Assembly (NCBI GenBank): GCA_021824175.1
Contig: JAKALP010000029.1
Location: 1-64,000, forward strand
Direction of reading: 5' to 3'
Origin: Deltaproteobacteria bacterium
Lineage (GTDB): Bacteria; Desulfobacterota; Desulfobacteria; Desulfobacterales; Desulfosarcinaceae
Length of the DNA stretch: 64,000 nucleotides
Each line of letters starts with the position of its first letter. Position 1 is the first letter of the stretch. A program made the position numbers and the translations under genes. This document shows, one piece after another, positions 35,255-44,985 of this stretch. The notes beneath the pieces are model-generated. The model was not told where the DNA came from. It was given only the letters and a program-made list of their open reading frames with translations, and searched no databases.

Positions 35255-38200
35255 AATTCTCTCCTCTCCTTTTCCAGGTCGCAGCGCAGGCAGCGGGTGG
35301 CTTCCAGGCGGGCCTGGTCCTCGCTGAAATTGCACTCGATTTCGCGGAAGTCTCTGATTCGCTCCGCGGGCTTCTGGACGGTGACGGCCACCCTGGGTTT
35401 GTCCTGGGGCGTTTCCTGGTCGCCTTCCAGATCCAGGGCCAGACCGGTCTCTTCCTTCATTTCAGTCTTCTCATCGGGAATGGCCACGGGGCCCAGATCG
35501 CCCTGCAGGTATTTGTCGATGGCAATGGCCGCGCGCCGTCCCGAGGCAATGGCGCGGATGGCAAAGGTGGGCCCGGTGATGAAGTCGCCGCCCGCAAAGA
35601 CCCCCGGCATGTTGGTGGCCAGGGTGTTGTCGTCCACGGCCAGGGTGCCCCACAGGGCCCGCTCCAGTTGAACATCTTCGGACAGGAAGGACATGTCGGC
35701 GGCCTGGCCGATGGAGATGATGACCGTGTCGGCTGCCACGACCTGGGTGGTCTCCTCGTCAAAGCGCGGCTTGAAGCGCCCCTGGTCGTCGAACACCGCC
35801 GCGCAGCGCACGAACTCCACGCCCGTGACCCGGCCCTCCTGGTGCAGCACCTGTTTGGGGCCCCAGGAGGGGTTGAAGGTGATGCCCTCCTCGGCCGCTT
35901 CGCGGATCTCTTTTTCCCAGGCCGGCATCTCCTCGCGGGATTCCAGGCAGAAGATCTGGACAGCGCTCGCGCCGGCCCGCAGAGCCGTGCGGGCCACGTC
36001 CATGGCCACGTTGCCGCCGCCGATGACGATGGTGCGGCCGCAGGCGGCGGTGTCCACTCCTTTTTTGATGTCGCTGAGAAACTGCAGGCCGTAGTGCAGC
36101 CCGCGCGGATTTTCAGTCTCGCCGGGGATGCCGATGCGCTTGCTGGATTGGGCGCCCGCGGCGATGAAGACCGCGCCAAAGCCCTCCTTGAGCAGGTGGT
36201 TCACGGTGCGGTTGGCGTCGATGGGGGTGTTGTAGTGAATGTCCACGCCGCAACTGGCGATGTAGTCGATCTCCTGCCGGATGATCTGCCGGGGCAGGCG
36301 GAATTCGGGGATGGTGATGCCGGGCATGCCGCCGCCCACGGGCTGGGCTTCGAAAACCGTGGTGCGGTAGCCCATTTTGGCCAGAAAGTAGGCGCACGAA
36401 AGACCGGACATGCCGGCGCCCACCACCGCCACCTGGTGGGGCCGGGTGACGGGAAACGGCCTCTTGGCCAGGCCGATGTGCTCTATGTACCAGTCCGCGG
36501 CAAAGCGCTTGAGCAACCGGATGGCCACCGGGTCGTCCAGCTCGCCCCGGCGGCATTTGTACTCGCAGGGGTGGATGCAGATGCGGCCGCACACCGCCGG
36601 GAAGGGATTTCGCTCCCGGATGATCTCCACGGCCTTTTCATAGTGGCCGGCGGCAATGGCCGCCACATAGTTGGGCACGTCGATGCCGGCAGGGCAGGCG
36701 TGCTGGCAGGCCGAGATCACCATGGCGTCACAGGCCGCGCCTGCGCAGCGGTGTTCCCGGATGTGGTCCTCGTACTCCTTGGCAAAGTAGCGCAGGGTGG
36801 AGAGGGCCGGCTTGGCGCAGGTCTGGCCCAGGCCGCACAGGGAGGCGGTGGTGATGGTGTCGCCCAGCTCCTTGAGGGTCTCGATGTCCTCGGGCCGGCC
36901 CTGGCCGTTGGTGATGCGCGTGAGAATTTCCAGCAACTGGGTCGTGCCCAAACGGCAGGGCGCGCATTTGCCGCACGATTCGGACTGGGTGAAGCTCAGG
37001 AAATAGCGCGCGATCTCCACCATGCAGTTGTTTTCGTCCATCACCACCATGCCGCCCGAGCCCATGATGGCGCCGATGCGCTGCACGGTGTCGTAGTCGA
37101 TGGGCAAATTGAGGAACTGGGCCGGCACGCAGCCGCCCGAAGGGCCGCCCATCTGGACCGCCTTGAATTTGCGGCCCTTGGGGATGCCGCCGCCGATATC
37201 GAAGATCAGGTCCTTGACCTTCATGCCGATGGGCACCTCCACCAGGCCGGTGTTGTTCACCTTGCCGGCCAGGGAGAAGATCTTGGTCCCGCCGCTGTTG
37301 GCCGTGCCCACCTGGGTGAACCACGCCGCCCCCTTGTTGATGATCAGGGGCACATTGCCCCAGGTCTCCACATTGTTGATGTTGGTGGGGCGGCCGTCCA
37401 GGCCGGCCTGGGCCGGAAAGGGCGGCCGGGCCCGGGGCATGCCGCGCTTGCCTTCGATGCTGGCCATCAGGGCGGTCTCCTCGCCGCACACAAAGGCGCC
37501 GGCCCCCATCTTCAGGCCTAGGTGAAACTCAAATCCTGTGCCCAGGATGTTCTCCCCCAGCAGGCCCAGTTCGCGCAGCTGGCCCAGGGCAATGGTCAGA
37601 TGCTCCACGGCAATGGGGTACTCCTCGCGCACGTAAATGTAGCCCTGGGTGGCGCCGATGGCGTAGGCCCCGATCAGCATGCCTTCCAGGACCGCGTGGG
37701 GATCGCCTTCCAGCAGGGCGCGGTCCATGAAGGCGCCCGGATCGCCTTCGTCGGCATTGCAGATGATGTATTTGGGCGCGCCCGCGGCCTCCCGGGCGAA
37801 TTTCCACTTCTGCCCCGTGGGAAAGCCGGCCCCGCCCCGGCCGCGCAGCCTGGCGGCCGAGACTTCGGCGATCACCTGCTCGGGCGTCATCTTGGAGAGC
37901 ACCTTGGCCAGGGCGCTGTAGCCGCCGGCCGCGATGTAGTGTTCCACCTTGGTGGGGTCGATGCGGCCGCACAGGGCCAGCACCCGGCGCTCCTGTTTCA
38001 TGTAGAAGGGAATCTGGTTGCGGTAGTAGATGGGGGTGTTGGTGCGCGGGTCCTTGAAGGCCAGACGGTCGATGAGGCGGTTTTCCTTGAGGGTCGCGGC
38101 CACGATTTCGGCCGCGTCCCCGGGGTTGACCTCCTGGTACTGGATGCCCAGGGGCTCGATGGCCATGACCGGCGCCTTGGCGCAAAAGCCGTGGCAGCCC

Positions 38201-38394
38201 GTGGCGCGCAGCTCCACCTGCTGCCCCAGGCCCTGTCTGGCGATCTCGTCGGCCATGGCTGCCATGACCTCGGCCGCGCCATAAGCGCGGCAGCCGGTCA
38301 TGCAGACATGCACCTCGGTGCGGCGCTGGGGCCCCCCGGACAGCAGCTTGTTGCGCAGCCACTCCAATTGCCCGATGGATTGCAGCGTTTCCAT
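35251..38394 (-). CDS. NuoF/GltD-type fused flavoprotein, NADH-binding subunit of a MetVF-associated complex
   Basis: A 1047-residue fusion. Residues 1-110 are a thioredoxin-like [2Fe-2S] domain (Cys31, 35, 67, 71). Next is a NuoF-like domain with the FMN/NADH sites (GRGGAGFPTG 185-194; CNADEGDPGAF 212-222) and a [4Fe-4S] motif (SCGKCAPC 473-480, Cys520). Then follow GltD-type cysteines (CQHACPAGIDVPNY 563-576, CGRICIHPCEYKC 602-614) and a Rossmann flavoprotein (VGAGMSGL from 658) with an NAD(P) site (VIGGGNVAMD). It ends in ATRCLRCD. It would take hydride from NADH and pass electrons through FMN and clusters. The GltD half suggests a second flavin, as in electron-bifurcating enzymes. Spacing to nuoE is 2 nt and it overlaps metV, so one complex is likely. 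Confidence 0.88.
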   Translation of the reverse strand: METLQSIGQLEWLRNKLLSGGPQRRTEVHVCMTGCRAYGAAEVMAAMADEIARQGLGQQVELRATGCHGFCAKAPVMAIEPLGIQYQEVNPGDAAEIVAATLKENRLIDRLAFKDPRTNTPIYYRNQIPFYMKQERRVLALCGRIDPTKVEHYIAAGGYSALAKVLSKMTPEQVIAEVSAARLRGRGGAGFPTGQKWKFAREAAGAPKYIICNADEGDPGAFMDRALLEGDPHAVLEGMLIGAYAIGATQGYIYVREEYPIAVEHLTIALGQLRELGLLGENILGTGFEFHLGLKMGAGAFVCGEETALMASIEGKRGMPRARPPFPAQAGLDGRPTNINNVETWGNVPLIINKGAAWFTQVGTANSGGTKIFSLAGKVNNTGLVEVPIGMKVKDLIFDIGGGIPKGRKFKAVQMGGPSGGCVPAQFLNLPIDYDTVQRIGAIMGSGGMVVMDENNCMVEIARYFLSFTQSESCGKCAPCRLGTTQLLEILTRITNGQGRPEDIETLKELGDTITTASLCGLGQTCAKPALSTLRYFAKEYEDHIREHRCAGAACDAMVISACQHACPAGIDVPNYVAAIAAGHYEKAVEIIRERNPFPAVCGRICIHPCEYKCRRGELDDPVAIRLLKRFAADWYIEHIGLAKRPFPVTRPHQVAVVGAGMSGLSCAYFLAKMGYRTTVFEAQPVGGGMPGITIPEFRLPRQIIRQEIDYIASCGVDIHYNTPIDANRTVNHLLKEGFGAVFIAAGAQSSKRIGIPGETENPRGLHYGLQFLSDIKKGVDTAACGRTIVIGGGNVAMDVARTALRAGASAVQIFCLESREEMPAWEKEIREAAEEGITFNPSWGPKQVLHQEGRVTGVEFVRCAAVFDDQGRFKPRFDEETTQVVAADTVIISIGQAADMSFLSEDVQLERALWGTLAVDDNTLATNMPGVFAGGDFITGPTFAIRAIASGRRAAIAIDKYLQGDLGPVAIPDEKTEMKEETGLALDLEGDQETPQDKPRVAVTVQKPAERIRDFREIECNFSEDQARLEATRCLRCDLEKERREL

Positions 38395-38396
38395 GC

Positions 38397-38897
38397 CTAT
38401 TCATCCCCTTGCCCGGCGGGCGGCTTTTCCGCGCCGTACTGGGCCAGCAGGCTGGCGATCTTGGTGGGCGACAGCTTGCCGAAATAGGTTTTGTCCACCA
38501 TCATGGTGGGCGCCAGAAAGCAGGCCCCCAGGCAGGCCACGGTCTCCAGGGTGAACTGGTAGTCCGGGGTGGTTTCGCCTTCATCCAGGCACAGCTCTTT
38601 CTTGAGCTGGCGCAGGATGCTGCGGCTGCCTTTCACGTGGCAGGCCGTGCCGCGGCAGCAGCGCAGCACATGCTTGCCCTTGGCCTTGAGGGAAAAGCCG
38701 GCATAGAAGGTGATCACGCCGCGCACCTGGCTGGCAAACAATCCCAAGCCCTGGGCAATGGGTTGGATAAAGGCCGGCGGCACATAGCCGAACCTCTCCA
38801 TGACCTCCTGCAGCAAGGGGATCAGGGCCCACTTTTCATCGCGATGCCGGGCGATGATCTCTTCGAGGGTTTGAAAGTCAACGGGTGTGAGCTCCAT
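38397..38897 (-). CDS. NuoE-like [2Fe-2S] subunit
   Basis: A 166-residue member of the 24-kDa complex-I subunit family: an N-terminal helical region (ALIPLLQEVMERFGYVP), then VRGVITFYAGFSLKAKGKH, and cluster ligands C81-x4-C86 (CRGTAC) and C122-x3-C126 (CLGAC). It transfers electrons between the NuoF flavin and other clusters. It lies 12 nt after the NuoG/FdhA-like gene and 2 nt before the NuoF/GltD gene, the standard E-F-G neighbourhood of NADH-linked soluble oxidoreductases. Confidence 0.9.
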   Translation of the reverse strand: MELTPVDFQTLEEIIARHRDEKWALIPLLQEVMERFGYVPPAFIQPIAQGLGLFASQVRGVITFYAGFSLKAKGKHVLRCCRGTACHVKGSRSILRQLKKELCLDEGETTPDYQFTLETVACLGACFLAPTMMVDKTYFGKLSPTKIASLLAQYGAEKPPAGQGDE

Positions 38898-38909
38898 GCA
38901 ACACTCCTT

Positions 38910-41552
38910 TCAGGCTTCGGCGCCGGCCGGGATCTTTTCCAGCCTGACGCGTAAGGTGCGGTCCAGGGTCCCCAGTTGCAGGGCGTCATTGGCATTGAAG
39001 GCCAGGGGGATCACGATGGTCCCCTCAGCCAGCTCGGGATCAATCGTGATCTCCCGCTCCAGGTAGCCGTGGGGCGAGCTTACGCGCACCCGGTTGCCCG
39101 TGGCCACATCCAGGCGCCGACAGTCCGATGGCGAAATTCTGATCGCCCCTCTGGCGCTCATTTGCTGAATTCGCGGCGAGAGGGCCGTGCGCGTGCCGCC
39201 GCCCGCCTGAAACCGTGAATAGGCCAGCACGGCCATAAAGGGATACTGGCCGTCCGGGGCCGGGACATGCTCCGGCAAATTGGGTATGGCGAAAGTCATG
39301 GGCTCGCCTTGGCCCTGGGGGTCAAAAACCCGTTTCACGGCGCGGGGCTGGACCCAGGCGCGGCGGGCGCTGCCGCCGAGTTCCGCATACATGGGCACGT
39401 GCTGGGCAATCTCGCACCGGATCTCGGCCAGCGTGGGCCTGTGTTTGACGCCGGCCAGGCGGGCCGCCAGCTCCGCCAGAATCTCCAGATCCGGCCTGGA
39501 ATCTCTCAGGGGCGCGGCCGCCGGTTCGAAGCATTGCACCCGGCCCTCGATATTGGTGAACGAGCCGGCTTTTTCCGCAAACGGCGCGCCGGGCAGCACC
39601 ACCTGGGCTTGCTCCACTGTTTCCGTATGGACAATGTCCTGCGCCACCACCAACTCGATGCGGGAGAGCGCTTCTTTGACTCGCGCCGCGCCGGGCAGGC
39701 CGCGCAGGGGGTTTTCGCCCATGACAAAGAGCGCCTTGAGGCGCCCGCTCTCAGCCGCCTCCACCATCTGGGCCACGTTCAGGCCCGGATCGGGCGACAG
39801 ATGGCAGTTCCAGGCCCTTTCCCAATGTTTGCGGGCAGCCTCATCACTCAGTGGCGCGCGGCCGGGCAGCATCTCCGGCGCTGACCCCATGTCCCAGGCG
39901 CCGGCCAGGTTGTTGTCCTGATACTCTAAAAAGAGGCCGCCGCCCCCATCGCCTATGCTGCCGGTCATGAGCAGCAGGTTGAGCAGCTCGTCCACCAGCG
40001 CCGGGCCGTCCTTGTGGTGAATCACCTCGTGGCCGGCAATGACCGCGATACGCCGACCTTTCAGCAGTTCGGCGGCCCGCACCAGCACATCGCCGGCCAT
40101 ACCGGCGTAAGAGGATAGGACCGCATCGTTCAAGGCCAGATGCTCATGGCGGAACAGATTAAACCCTTCGGCATTGCGGCTGATACAGTCATCATCGAAC
40201 GCACCGGTCAGGAGCATGCGGCGGCACAGCGCCAAGACAAAGGGCAGCTGGCCGTTCGGTGCCAGCCGGATCGCCATGGCTGCGGAGCGATCCAGCTCCG
40301 TGGGCGCGGCAGTGGCCGTGATGAGGGGAATCTTTTTGCGGGCCGCGCGTTTGATGAAATAGCTCATCACTGGCAGGCTCTGGCAGGGATCGGCGCCCAC
40401 CACCAGGATGGCGCCGGCCTGCTCCAAATTGGCCAGGGGCATGGGCCGCCAACCGCCGCCGGTGCGTTCGTCGATGCGCTGCAGGCACGGCCGCCCCCCA
40501 AAGTGGCCGCCGTTGTCAATGTTGGGCGTGGCGATGAGGACGCGGGCGATCTTCTGAAACAGATAATTCTCCTCGTTGGAACATTGGGACGATCCCAGGA
40601 AGGCCATGCTGCCGGGCCCGAATTCGTGCTTGAGAGCCGTCAGCCGGCCGGCCACCAGATCCAGGGCCTCGTCCCAGGCCACCGGCTGCAGTTGCCCCTC
40701 CTTGCGGATCTGGGGCTGGGTCAGGCGCTGGGCGCTGTTGAGATAATCATGGGCAAAATGGCCCCGCACACATAAGGTGGAGCGGTTGACCGTATCGGCC
40801 TGCGCTGCCGGGTGGACCTCCACCACCCGGCCGCCGGCCACGCCCATTTTCAGAGCACAGCCCACGGCGCAAAATCCGCACACCGACAGATGCGTTTGCT
40901 CCGGCGTGCCCACAAAGCGCCAGCCATTCGGGCTCAGGGCGCCGGTGGGGCACATGGAAAGACAGGTGCCGCAGAAGGTGCACTCCGAGCCTTCCAGGGC
41001 ACCGTCCTCGGCCGTGCAGGGCCGCGAGCGGAATCCCCTGAGGCTGTAATCGATGGCGCCCACCACCACCAGCTCGTGATCAGCCCGGATGCACTTGCCG
41101 CACAAGATGCATTTGCTCAGGTCCCTGGCCATGAAGGGGTTGGCCTGCTCCAAGGGCTTGTAGTTGGGCATGGGATAAAGCCCGTTGTCGCCGATGCCCA
41201 ATTCGGCGGCGATGCCCCGCAGCCGGCAGCGGTTGCCTTTGTCGCAGACAATGCACGATTCCGGATGTTCGGCCATCATCAGGCGCACGATATTGCGGCG
41301 GTGGCGCAACACCTGGGGCGAATGGGTCAGAAGACTTTGCCCCTGGGCCGCCGGCGTGACGCAGGCGGCCATCAGCCGGCCGCTCTTTTCATCTTCCACC
41401 AGGCAGATGCGGCAGGCCCCGTGGGGCGCCAGATCCTCGTGGTCGCAGAGCGTGGGGATCTTGATGTTGTTTTGGCGGGCAGCGGCCAGAATGCTGGTTC
41501 CCGAGGGGCAGGTGATGGTTTTGCCGTTGATGGCAAGAGTGATCGTGACCAA
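38910..41552 (-). CDS. NuoG/formate-dehydrogenase-like molybdopterin protein lacking the catalytic Sec/Cys
   Basis: About 880 residues. The start is TTG 41552 behind AAAGGAGG, and the open frame upstream to 41738 is not part of the family. The N-terminus carries a [2Fe-2S] domain (Cys36, 47, 50, 64), a HxxxC cluster (H96, C100, C103, C109) and two [4Fe-4S] motifs (CILCGKC 148-154; CTFCGTCLSMC 191-201). The bis-PGD domain follows with CGFCAVGC (225-232). In formate dehydrogenases a Sec or Cys, followed by His, lies six residues after the Asp of NVD. Here NIDNGGHFGGR places Gly352-Gly353 at those sites. The molybdenum/tungsten ligand for formate is therefore missing, and the protein probably serves as an electron conduit or has another role. 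It is the first gene of the metVF operon. Confidence 0.85.
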   Translation of the reverse strand: MVTITLAINGKTITCPSGTSILAAARQNNIKIPTLCDHEDLAPHGACRICLVEDEKSGRLMAACVTPAAQGQSLLTHSPQVLRHRRNIVRLMMAEHPESCIVCDKGNRCRLRGIAAELGIGDNGLYPMPNYKPLEQANPFMARDLSKCILCGKCIRADHELVVVGAIDYSLRGFRSRPCTAEDGALEGSECTFCGTCLSMCPTGALSPNGWRFVGTPEQTHLSVCGFCAVGCALKMGVAGGRVVEVHPAAQADTVNRSTLCVRGHFAHDYLNSAQRLTQPQIRKEGQLQPVAWDEALDLVAGRLTALKHEFGPGSMAFLGSSQCSNEENYLFQKIARVLIATPNIDNGGHFGGRPCLQRIDERTGGGWRPMPLANLEQAGAILVVGADPCQSLPVMSYFIKRAARKKIPLITATAAPTELDRSAAMAIRLAPNGQLPFVLALCRRMLLTGAFDDDCISRNAEGFNLFRHEHLALNDAVLSSYAGMAGDVLVRAAELLKGRRIAVIAGHEVIHHKDGPALVDELLNLLLMTGSIGDGGGGLFLEYQDNNLAGAWDMGSAPEMLPGRAPLSDEAARKHWERAWNCHLSPDPGLNVAQMVEAAESGRLKALFVMGENPLRGLPGAARVKEALSRIELVVAQDIVHTETVEQAQVVLPGAPFAEKAGSFTNIEGRVQCFEPAAAPLRDSRPDLEILAELAARLAGVKHRPTLAEIRCEIAQHVPMYAELGGSARRAWVQPRAVKRVFDPQGQGEPMTFAIPNLPEHVPAPDGQYPFMAVLAYSRFQAGGGTRTALSPRIQQMSARGAIRISPSDCRRLDVATGNRVRVSSPHGYLEREITIDPELAEGTIVIPLAFNANDALQLGTLDRTLRVRLEKIPAGAEA

Positions 41553-41764
41553 AGGGACCTCCTTTGGCGCAGGGTGAAAGAAGAAGTTGGGCCAGCGGCG
41601 CGCTGGAGAAAACCCCGCTGGATCGGGCCTAAAATACCCCATGCCCTGATCATTGGAAACGCACCATTTTCGTGCGTGAAGCCTATCGCTCGGAAGAGGA
41701 GGAGAAGAAGAAGAAAAACTCAGGACGCTGCAACCCAACGGGAATGCGCTGCCGCATATTCAAT

Positions 41765-41793
41765 TTTTATCCAACGCGAGGACTTGTTGTCAA
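41765..41793 (-). promoter_or_regulatory. Candidate sigma-70 promoter of the NuoG-NuoE-NuoF/GltD-metV-metF operon
   Basis: On the minus strand, TTGACA (41793-41788) and ATAAAA (41770-41765) are spaced 17 nt apart. Transcription would begin about 200 nt before TTG 41552. Confidence 0.45.
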
Positions 41794-41799
41794 CCATCA

Positions 41800-42495
41800 T
41801 GGATGAAAGCCGGTGCATCCGGCAACGCGGCCGGAAATGGAGAAGCAAAACAGCGCGGCCTCGATGCGGACGCACGGGCCGTCAACCCGCTCTGTTTTCG
41901 AATTCCGGCTGAACCGAATTCAGTATAAATGCCGCTGAGCGCCTATAACCCGCAGTACAAAATTAGCCATTTGGCAACGCAAATTCAGAGTTTTCCCGAT
42001 TGCCGGGCGGGCGTCGGGAGGGTATCCTACGCACCAAGGTCGCTGATTCTTCTGATCGGCGAACGATCCCGGCAAAGCCGCGAGCGCTCCTGCAGCGCAT
42101 TTTAAAATATGTTTTTTCCTGATGGCGTCGTCTGAATTCGGTTACCCTGAAACACGTGGCATTCTCAACCTCGAAGCAGCGCAATTGTACAAAGGAAAAC
42201 CCGCGATGAACCAAGAACTCCAAAGGATTGAGCCGACCAAAGTCAAGATCACCCACCTGCAATTCCAAGCCTGGCCAGCCACTGGTTTACTTCCCAACCG
42301 GATTTGTTTTCTACACACCTACCTCAAACTGCGCCGCCAGGATGCCAAGAAAACCGCTGACCCCGTTGAACCCATCGAAAAATGGATGACGCTCGCCAAT
42401 TAGAACTGTTGTTAATGCAATGCGGCCGTTGCGCTGAAAATAGATCCATGCCAGGGACTCTCCGAAGAGGAGACTGATCATATGGCGCGTTACGG
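41800..42495. other. Long intergenic region between the metVF operon and the histidine kinase
   Basis: About 700 nt without a supported gene. A plus-strand open frame (42122-42403, including MNQELQRIEPTKVKITHLQF from 42206) has no recognised family and no clear ribosome-binding site. An inverted pair (GCCGG-TGCAT-CCGGC) lies at about 41811-41825. It may hold degraded sequence. Confidence 0.45.
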
Positions 42496-44985
42496 TCAGC
42501 ATGTTCCGTTGCCGTTGGACGAACCGCTTTTTGGGACCAGAAAGCACTTCACCGTCTCGCGCAAGGTTTTCAGGTCATAGGGCTTTTGCAAAAAGGCCTC
42601 GGGCCGTACTTTATCCGCGCCGGCCATGACCATGGATTCCTCATAACCGCTGGCGATGACGGCGGGGATATCGGGACGCAAACTCCGTATGGATTGTAAG
42701 GTCTCCCATCCATTCAATCTGGGCATGGTCAGGTCGCACAACACGCCGCGGATTTCATTCTGATGGTCGCGGAACAGCTTGATGGCCTCCGCCCCGTCCC
42801 TGGCCGTAAGCACCGTAAACCCCAGCAGGCTTAGCATGTCCTTGGCGGCGCGGCGCAGCGGCTCCTCATCTTCCACCAGCAACACGGTTCCGCCGTAGGC
42901 GGTCGCGGCGACCGGCGGCGGCTGGTAAGCCGTTACCTGCACCGATTGCTCTGATAACGGCAAAAAGACCCGGAAAACCGTGCCGCGCCGCAATTCGCTC
43001 TCCACGGTCACCACGCCCTGATAACCGCGCACAATGCCCAGCAGCACGGCCAGACCCAGGCCGCGCCCGGTGAATTTGGTGGAATAAAACGGATCGAAAA
43101 TCTGCTCAATATCTTCACCCCTGATGCCGCGGCCGGCGTCTTTGACCTCCAGGCAGGCAAAGACCTTGGCCGTGGGAAGCCAATCAATGGGAAAACGGTG
43201 GGTCGCGGAAATGGCTGTGGCGGAAACAGACTTGACCGTCAGTTGAATCCGGCCTTTGGTATCCGCCATGGCCTCCATCGAATTGGTGATCAGGATATGG
43301 ATCACCTGCCGGAGCAGCGTTGCATTGGCGTAGACGGCGGGCCCCGGCGATGCCGATTCGAAAGCCACATCAAGGCCTTCGGGCAACGTCGCTTGGAGGC
43401 TGGACAGGCATTTGCGACAGAGCTCGGCAAGATCCACCGGTTCCAGCGTGCTGACGGTTTGTCCGAGATAGGTCAGCATCAGGCTGCTGATCTTGGCGGC
43501 CTGATGGGCGGCCTGGTTGGCTTCCCTGATATATCCGAGTGTGCTGGTGGAGGGTGGCAGGCTATCCACGGCCAAGTCCAGATTTCCGATCACCGCCCCG
43601 AGCAGATTGTTATAGCGATGGGCAATGGCGCCCGCCATGCGGCTCAGGCTTTCGGCCTTGCGCAACTGCTGCTGCTTGCGGTCCCACTCCCGGTGCTCCT
43701 CTTCCCTCTTTTTCTGGCGGCTGAGATCGGCGATGGTGCCGGTGACCCGGATCGCCTCGCCCGCCGGGTTGCGCTGAACCGTGCCCTGGGAACGGATCGG
43801 TACATAATGGCCGTCGTTATGCACCAGCCGGCACTCGAACTCGAAGGGGTTTTTTCCGGCCAGAGCACCCCTAATGATTGTGGAGATGCGCTCCAGATCG
43901 TCCGGATGCACGAGCCGGCTCCTTAATCTCGGATCGGTGGTCTGCATATCCTTGGGATAGCCGAGCATCTCCCACCAGCGGGGGGAGTAGTAAAAGGTGT
44001 CGGCCATTATATCCCAATCCCAGATTGCATCCCGGGTGGCGGCCATTGCCAGCGCCAGCCGTTCTTCACTCTTTTGCATCGCTTGCTCGGCCTTCTTGCG
44101 CCGGCTGATGTCCCTGAAGATAATGCAGGCCCGCTCATCGCCGGTGTTGACGGAAAACTGGGCCGAGGAAATTTCCACGGGAAACAGGGAGCCGTCTTTT
44201 CTTTTATAGGTGAGTTCACCCATGAAGCGGCCGGTCCGCTGCCGCTCTTCAAGGGCCGCCAGAAGTAGAGGGTCGCTTGGGTCCACCACCACATTGCGGC
44301 CGCCCTTGCAAATCTCCTGCTCCGAACGCCCCAGCATGTCGCAAGCAGCGCGATTGGCCGCGTAGACCTGACCGCCCGGCGCGGAAAAAAGGATGCCGTG
44401 CAGGGCGTTTTCAAAAATGGAACGGAATTGCTCTTCGCTTTCCCTCAGTCGCTGCTCCACCTGCGCCCGTTCAGCAATCTCCGTCTTTAACTGCGCATTC
44501 ACCGCTCGCAGCTCCTGGGTCTTTTCCCCGACATGCGCTTCGAGGCGCAGCTGATGGTCCTCTGCTTCCCGCTCTTCTCTTTTTCGCTCGGTGATGTCCA
44601 AGAAGTAAACCACCATGCCGCCGCCCTCGCGTGGGTAGCAACGATTGTGAAACCAACGCGCCCAGGGCTCATAGAAATTTTCAAAATCCCTGATTTCACC
44701 AGCCGCCGCGCGCCGGTATTCACGCTCCAGATTGGTGCCCAGGGCCAGGGGAAACACATCCCAGTGGTTTTTGCCCATAACCTCGTCGGCGCGGATATTC
44801 AGAATGAGCTCGGCCTGTCTATTGACGTAAACAAAACGCCAATCGGCATCGCAGGCAAAAAAACCATCGGTGATGCTCTCCAAAATATTGCGGATTTGGG
44901 CCTCGGCGGACTGGTATTTCAACTCGGCCTGCCCTAATTGCCGGACCTTTTCTTCCAGCTCTTGGTAGGTGGGCTTTGGGGTCAT
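42496..44985 (-). CDS. PAS-domain hybrid sensor histidine kinase
   Basis: An 829-residue cytoplasmic kinase with no membrane segment. Three PAS domains (about residues 24-140, 190-295, 300-430), the first preceded by a short coiled coil. The phospho-acceptor region has GAIAHRYNNLLGAV, where His is the likely phosphorylation site (near residue 458). The ATPase domain has ITNSMEAM (N box), DAGRGIRGEDIEQIFDPFYSTK and GLGLAVLLGIVRG. A C-terminal receiver domain (from VLLVEDEE) has the acceptor Asp in LCDLTMP. ATG 44985 follows GGAGG. No response regulator is next door, so it may signal through a remote regulator. The PAS number suggests redox or ligand sensing. Confidence 0.9.
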   Translation of the reverse strand: MTPKPTYQELEEKVRQLGQAELKYQSAEAQIRNILESITDGFFACDADWRFVYVNRQAELILNIRADEVMGKNHWDVFPLALGTNLEREYRRAAAGEIRDFENFYEPWARWFHNRCYPREGGGMVVYFLDITERKREEREAEDHQLRLEAHVGEKTQELRAVNAQLKTEIAERAQVEQRLRESEEQFRSIFENALHGILFSAPGGQVYAANRAACDMLGRSEQEICKGGRNVVVDPSDPLLLAALEERQRTGRFMGELTYKRKDGSLFPVEISSAQFSVNTGDERACIIFRDISRRKKAEQAMQKSEERLALAMAATRDAIWDWDIMADTFYYSPRWWEMLGYPKDMQTTDPRLRSRLVHPDDLERISTIIRGALAGKNPFEFECRLVHNDGHYVPIRSQGTVQRNPAGEAIRVTGTIADLSRQKKREEEHREWDRKQQQLRKAESLSRMAGAIAHRYNNLLGAVIGNLDLAVDSLPPSTSTLGYIREANQAAHQAAKISSLMLTYLGQTVSTLEPVDLAELCRKCLSSLQATLPEGLDVAFESASPGPAVYANATLLRQVIHILITNSMEAMADTKGRIQLTVKSVSATAISATHRFPIDWLPTAKVFACLEVKDAGRGIRGEDIEQIFDPFYSTKFTGRGLGLAVLLGIVRGYQGVVTVESELRRGTVFRVFLPLSEQSVQVTAYQPPPVAATAYGGTVLLVEDEEPLRRAAKDMLSLLGFTVLTARDGAEAIKLFRDHQNEIRGVLCDLTMPRLNGWETLQSIRSLRPDIPAVIASGYEESMVMAGADKVRPEAFLQKPYDLKTLRETVKCFLVPKSGSSNGNGTC

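Noticed and set aside
35668-37521. 617-residue open frame on the plus strand
   Set aside because: It is antisense to the NuoF/GltD gene, which has clear motifs. The composition is that of a shadow frame.
38910-41552. Calling the molybdopterin protein a formate dehydrogenase
   Set aside because: The position of the catalytic Sec/Cys and the following His is Gly352-Gly353, so formate oxidation is not supported.
42122-42403. 93-residue open frame on the plus strand
   Set aside because: No family, no ribosome-binding site, and unremarkable composition. Listed only as part of an intergenic stretch.
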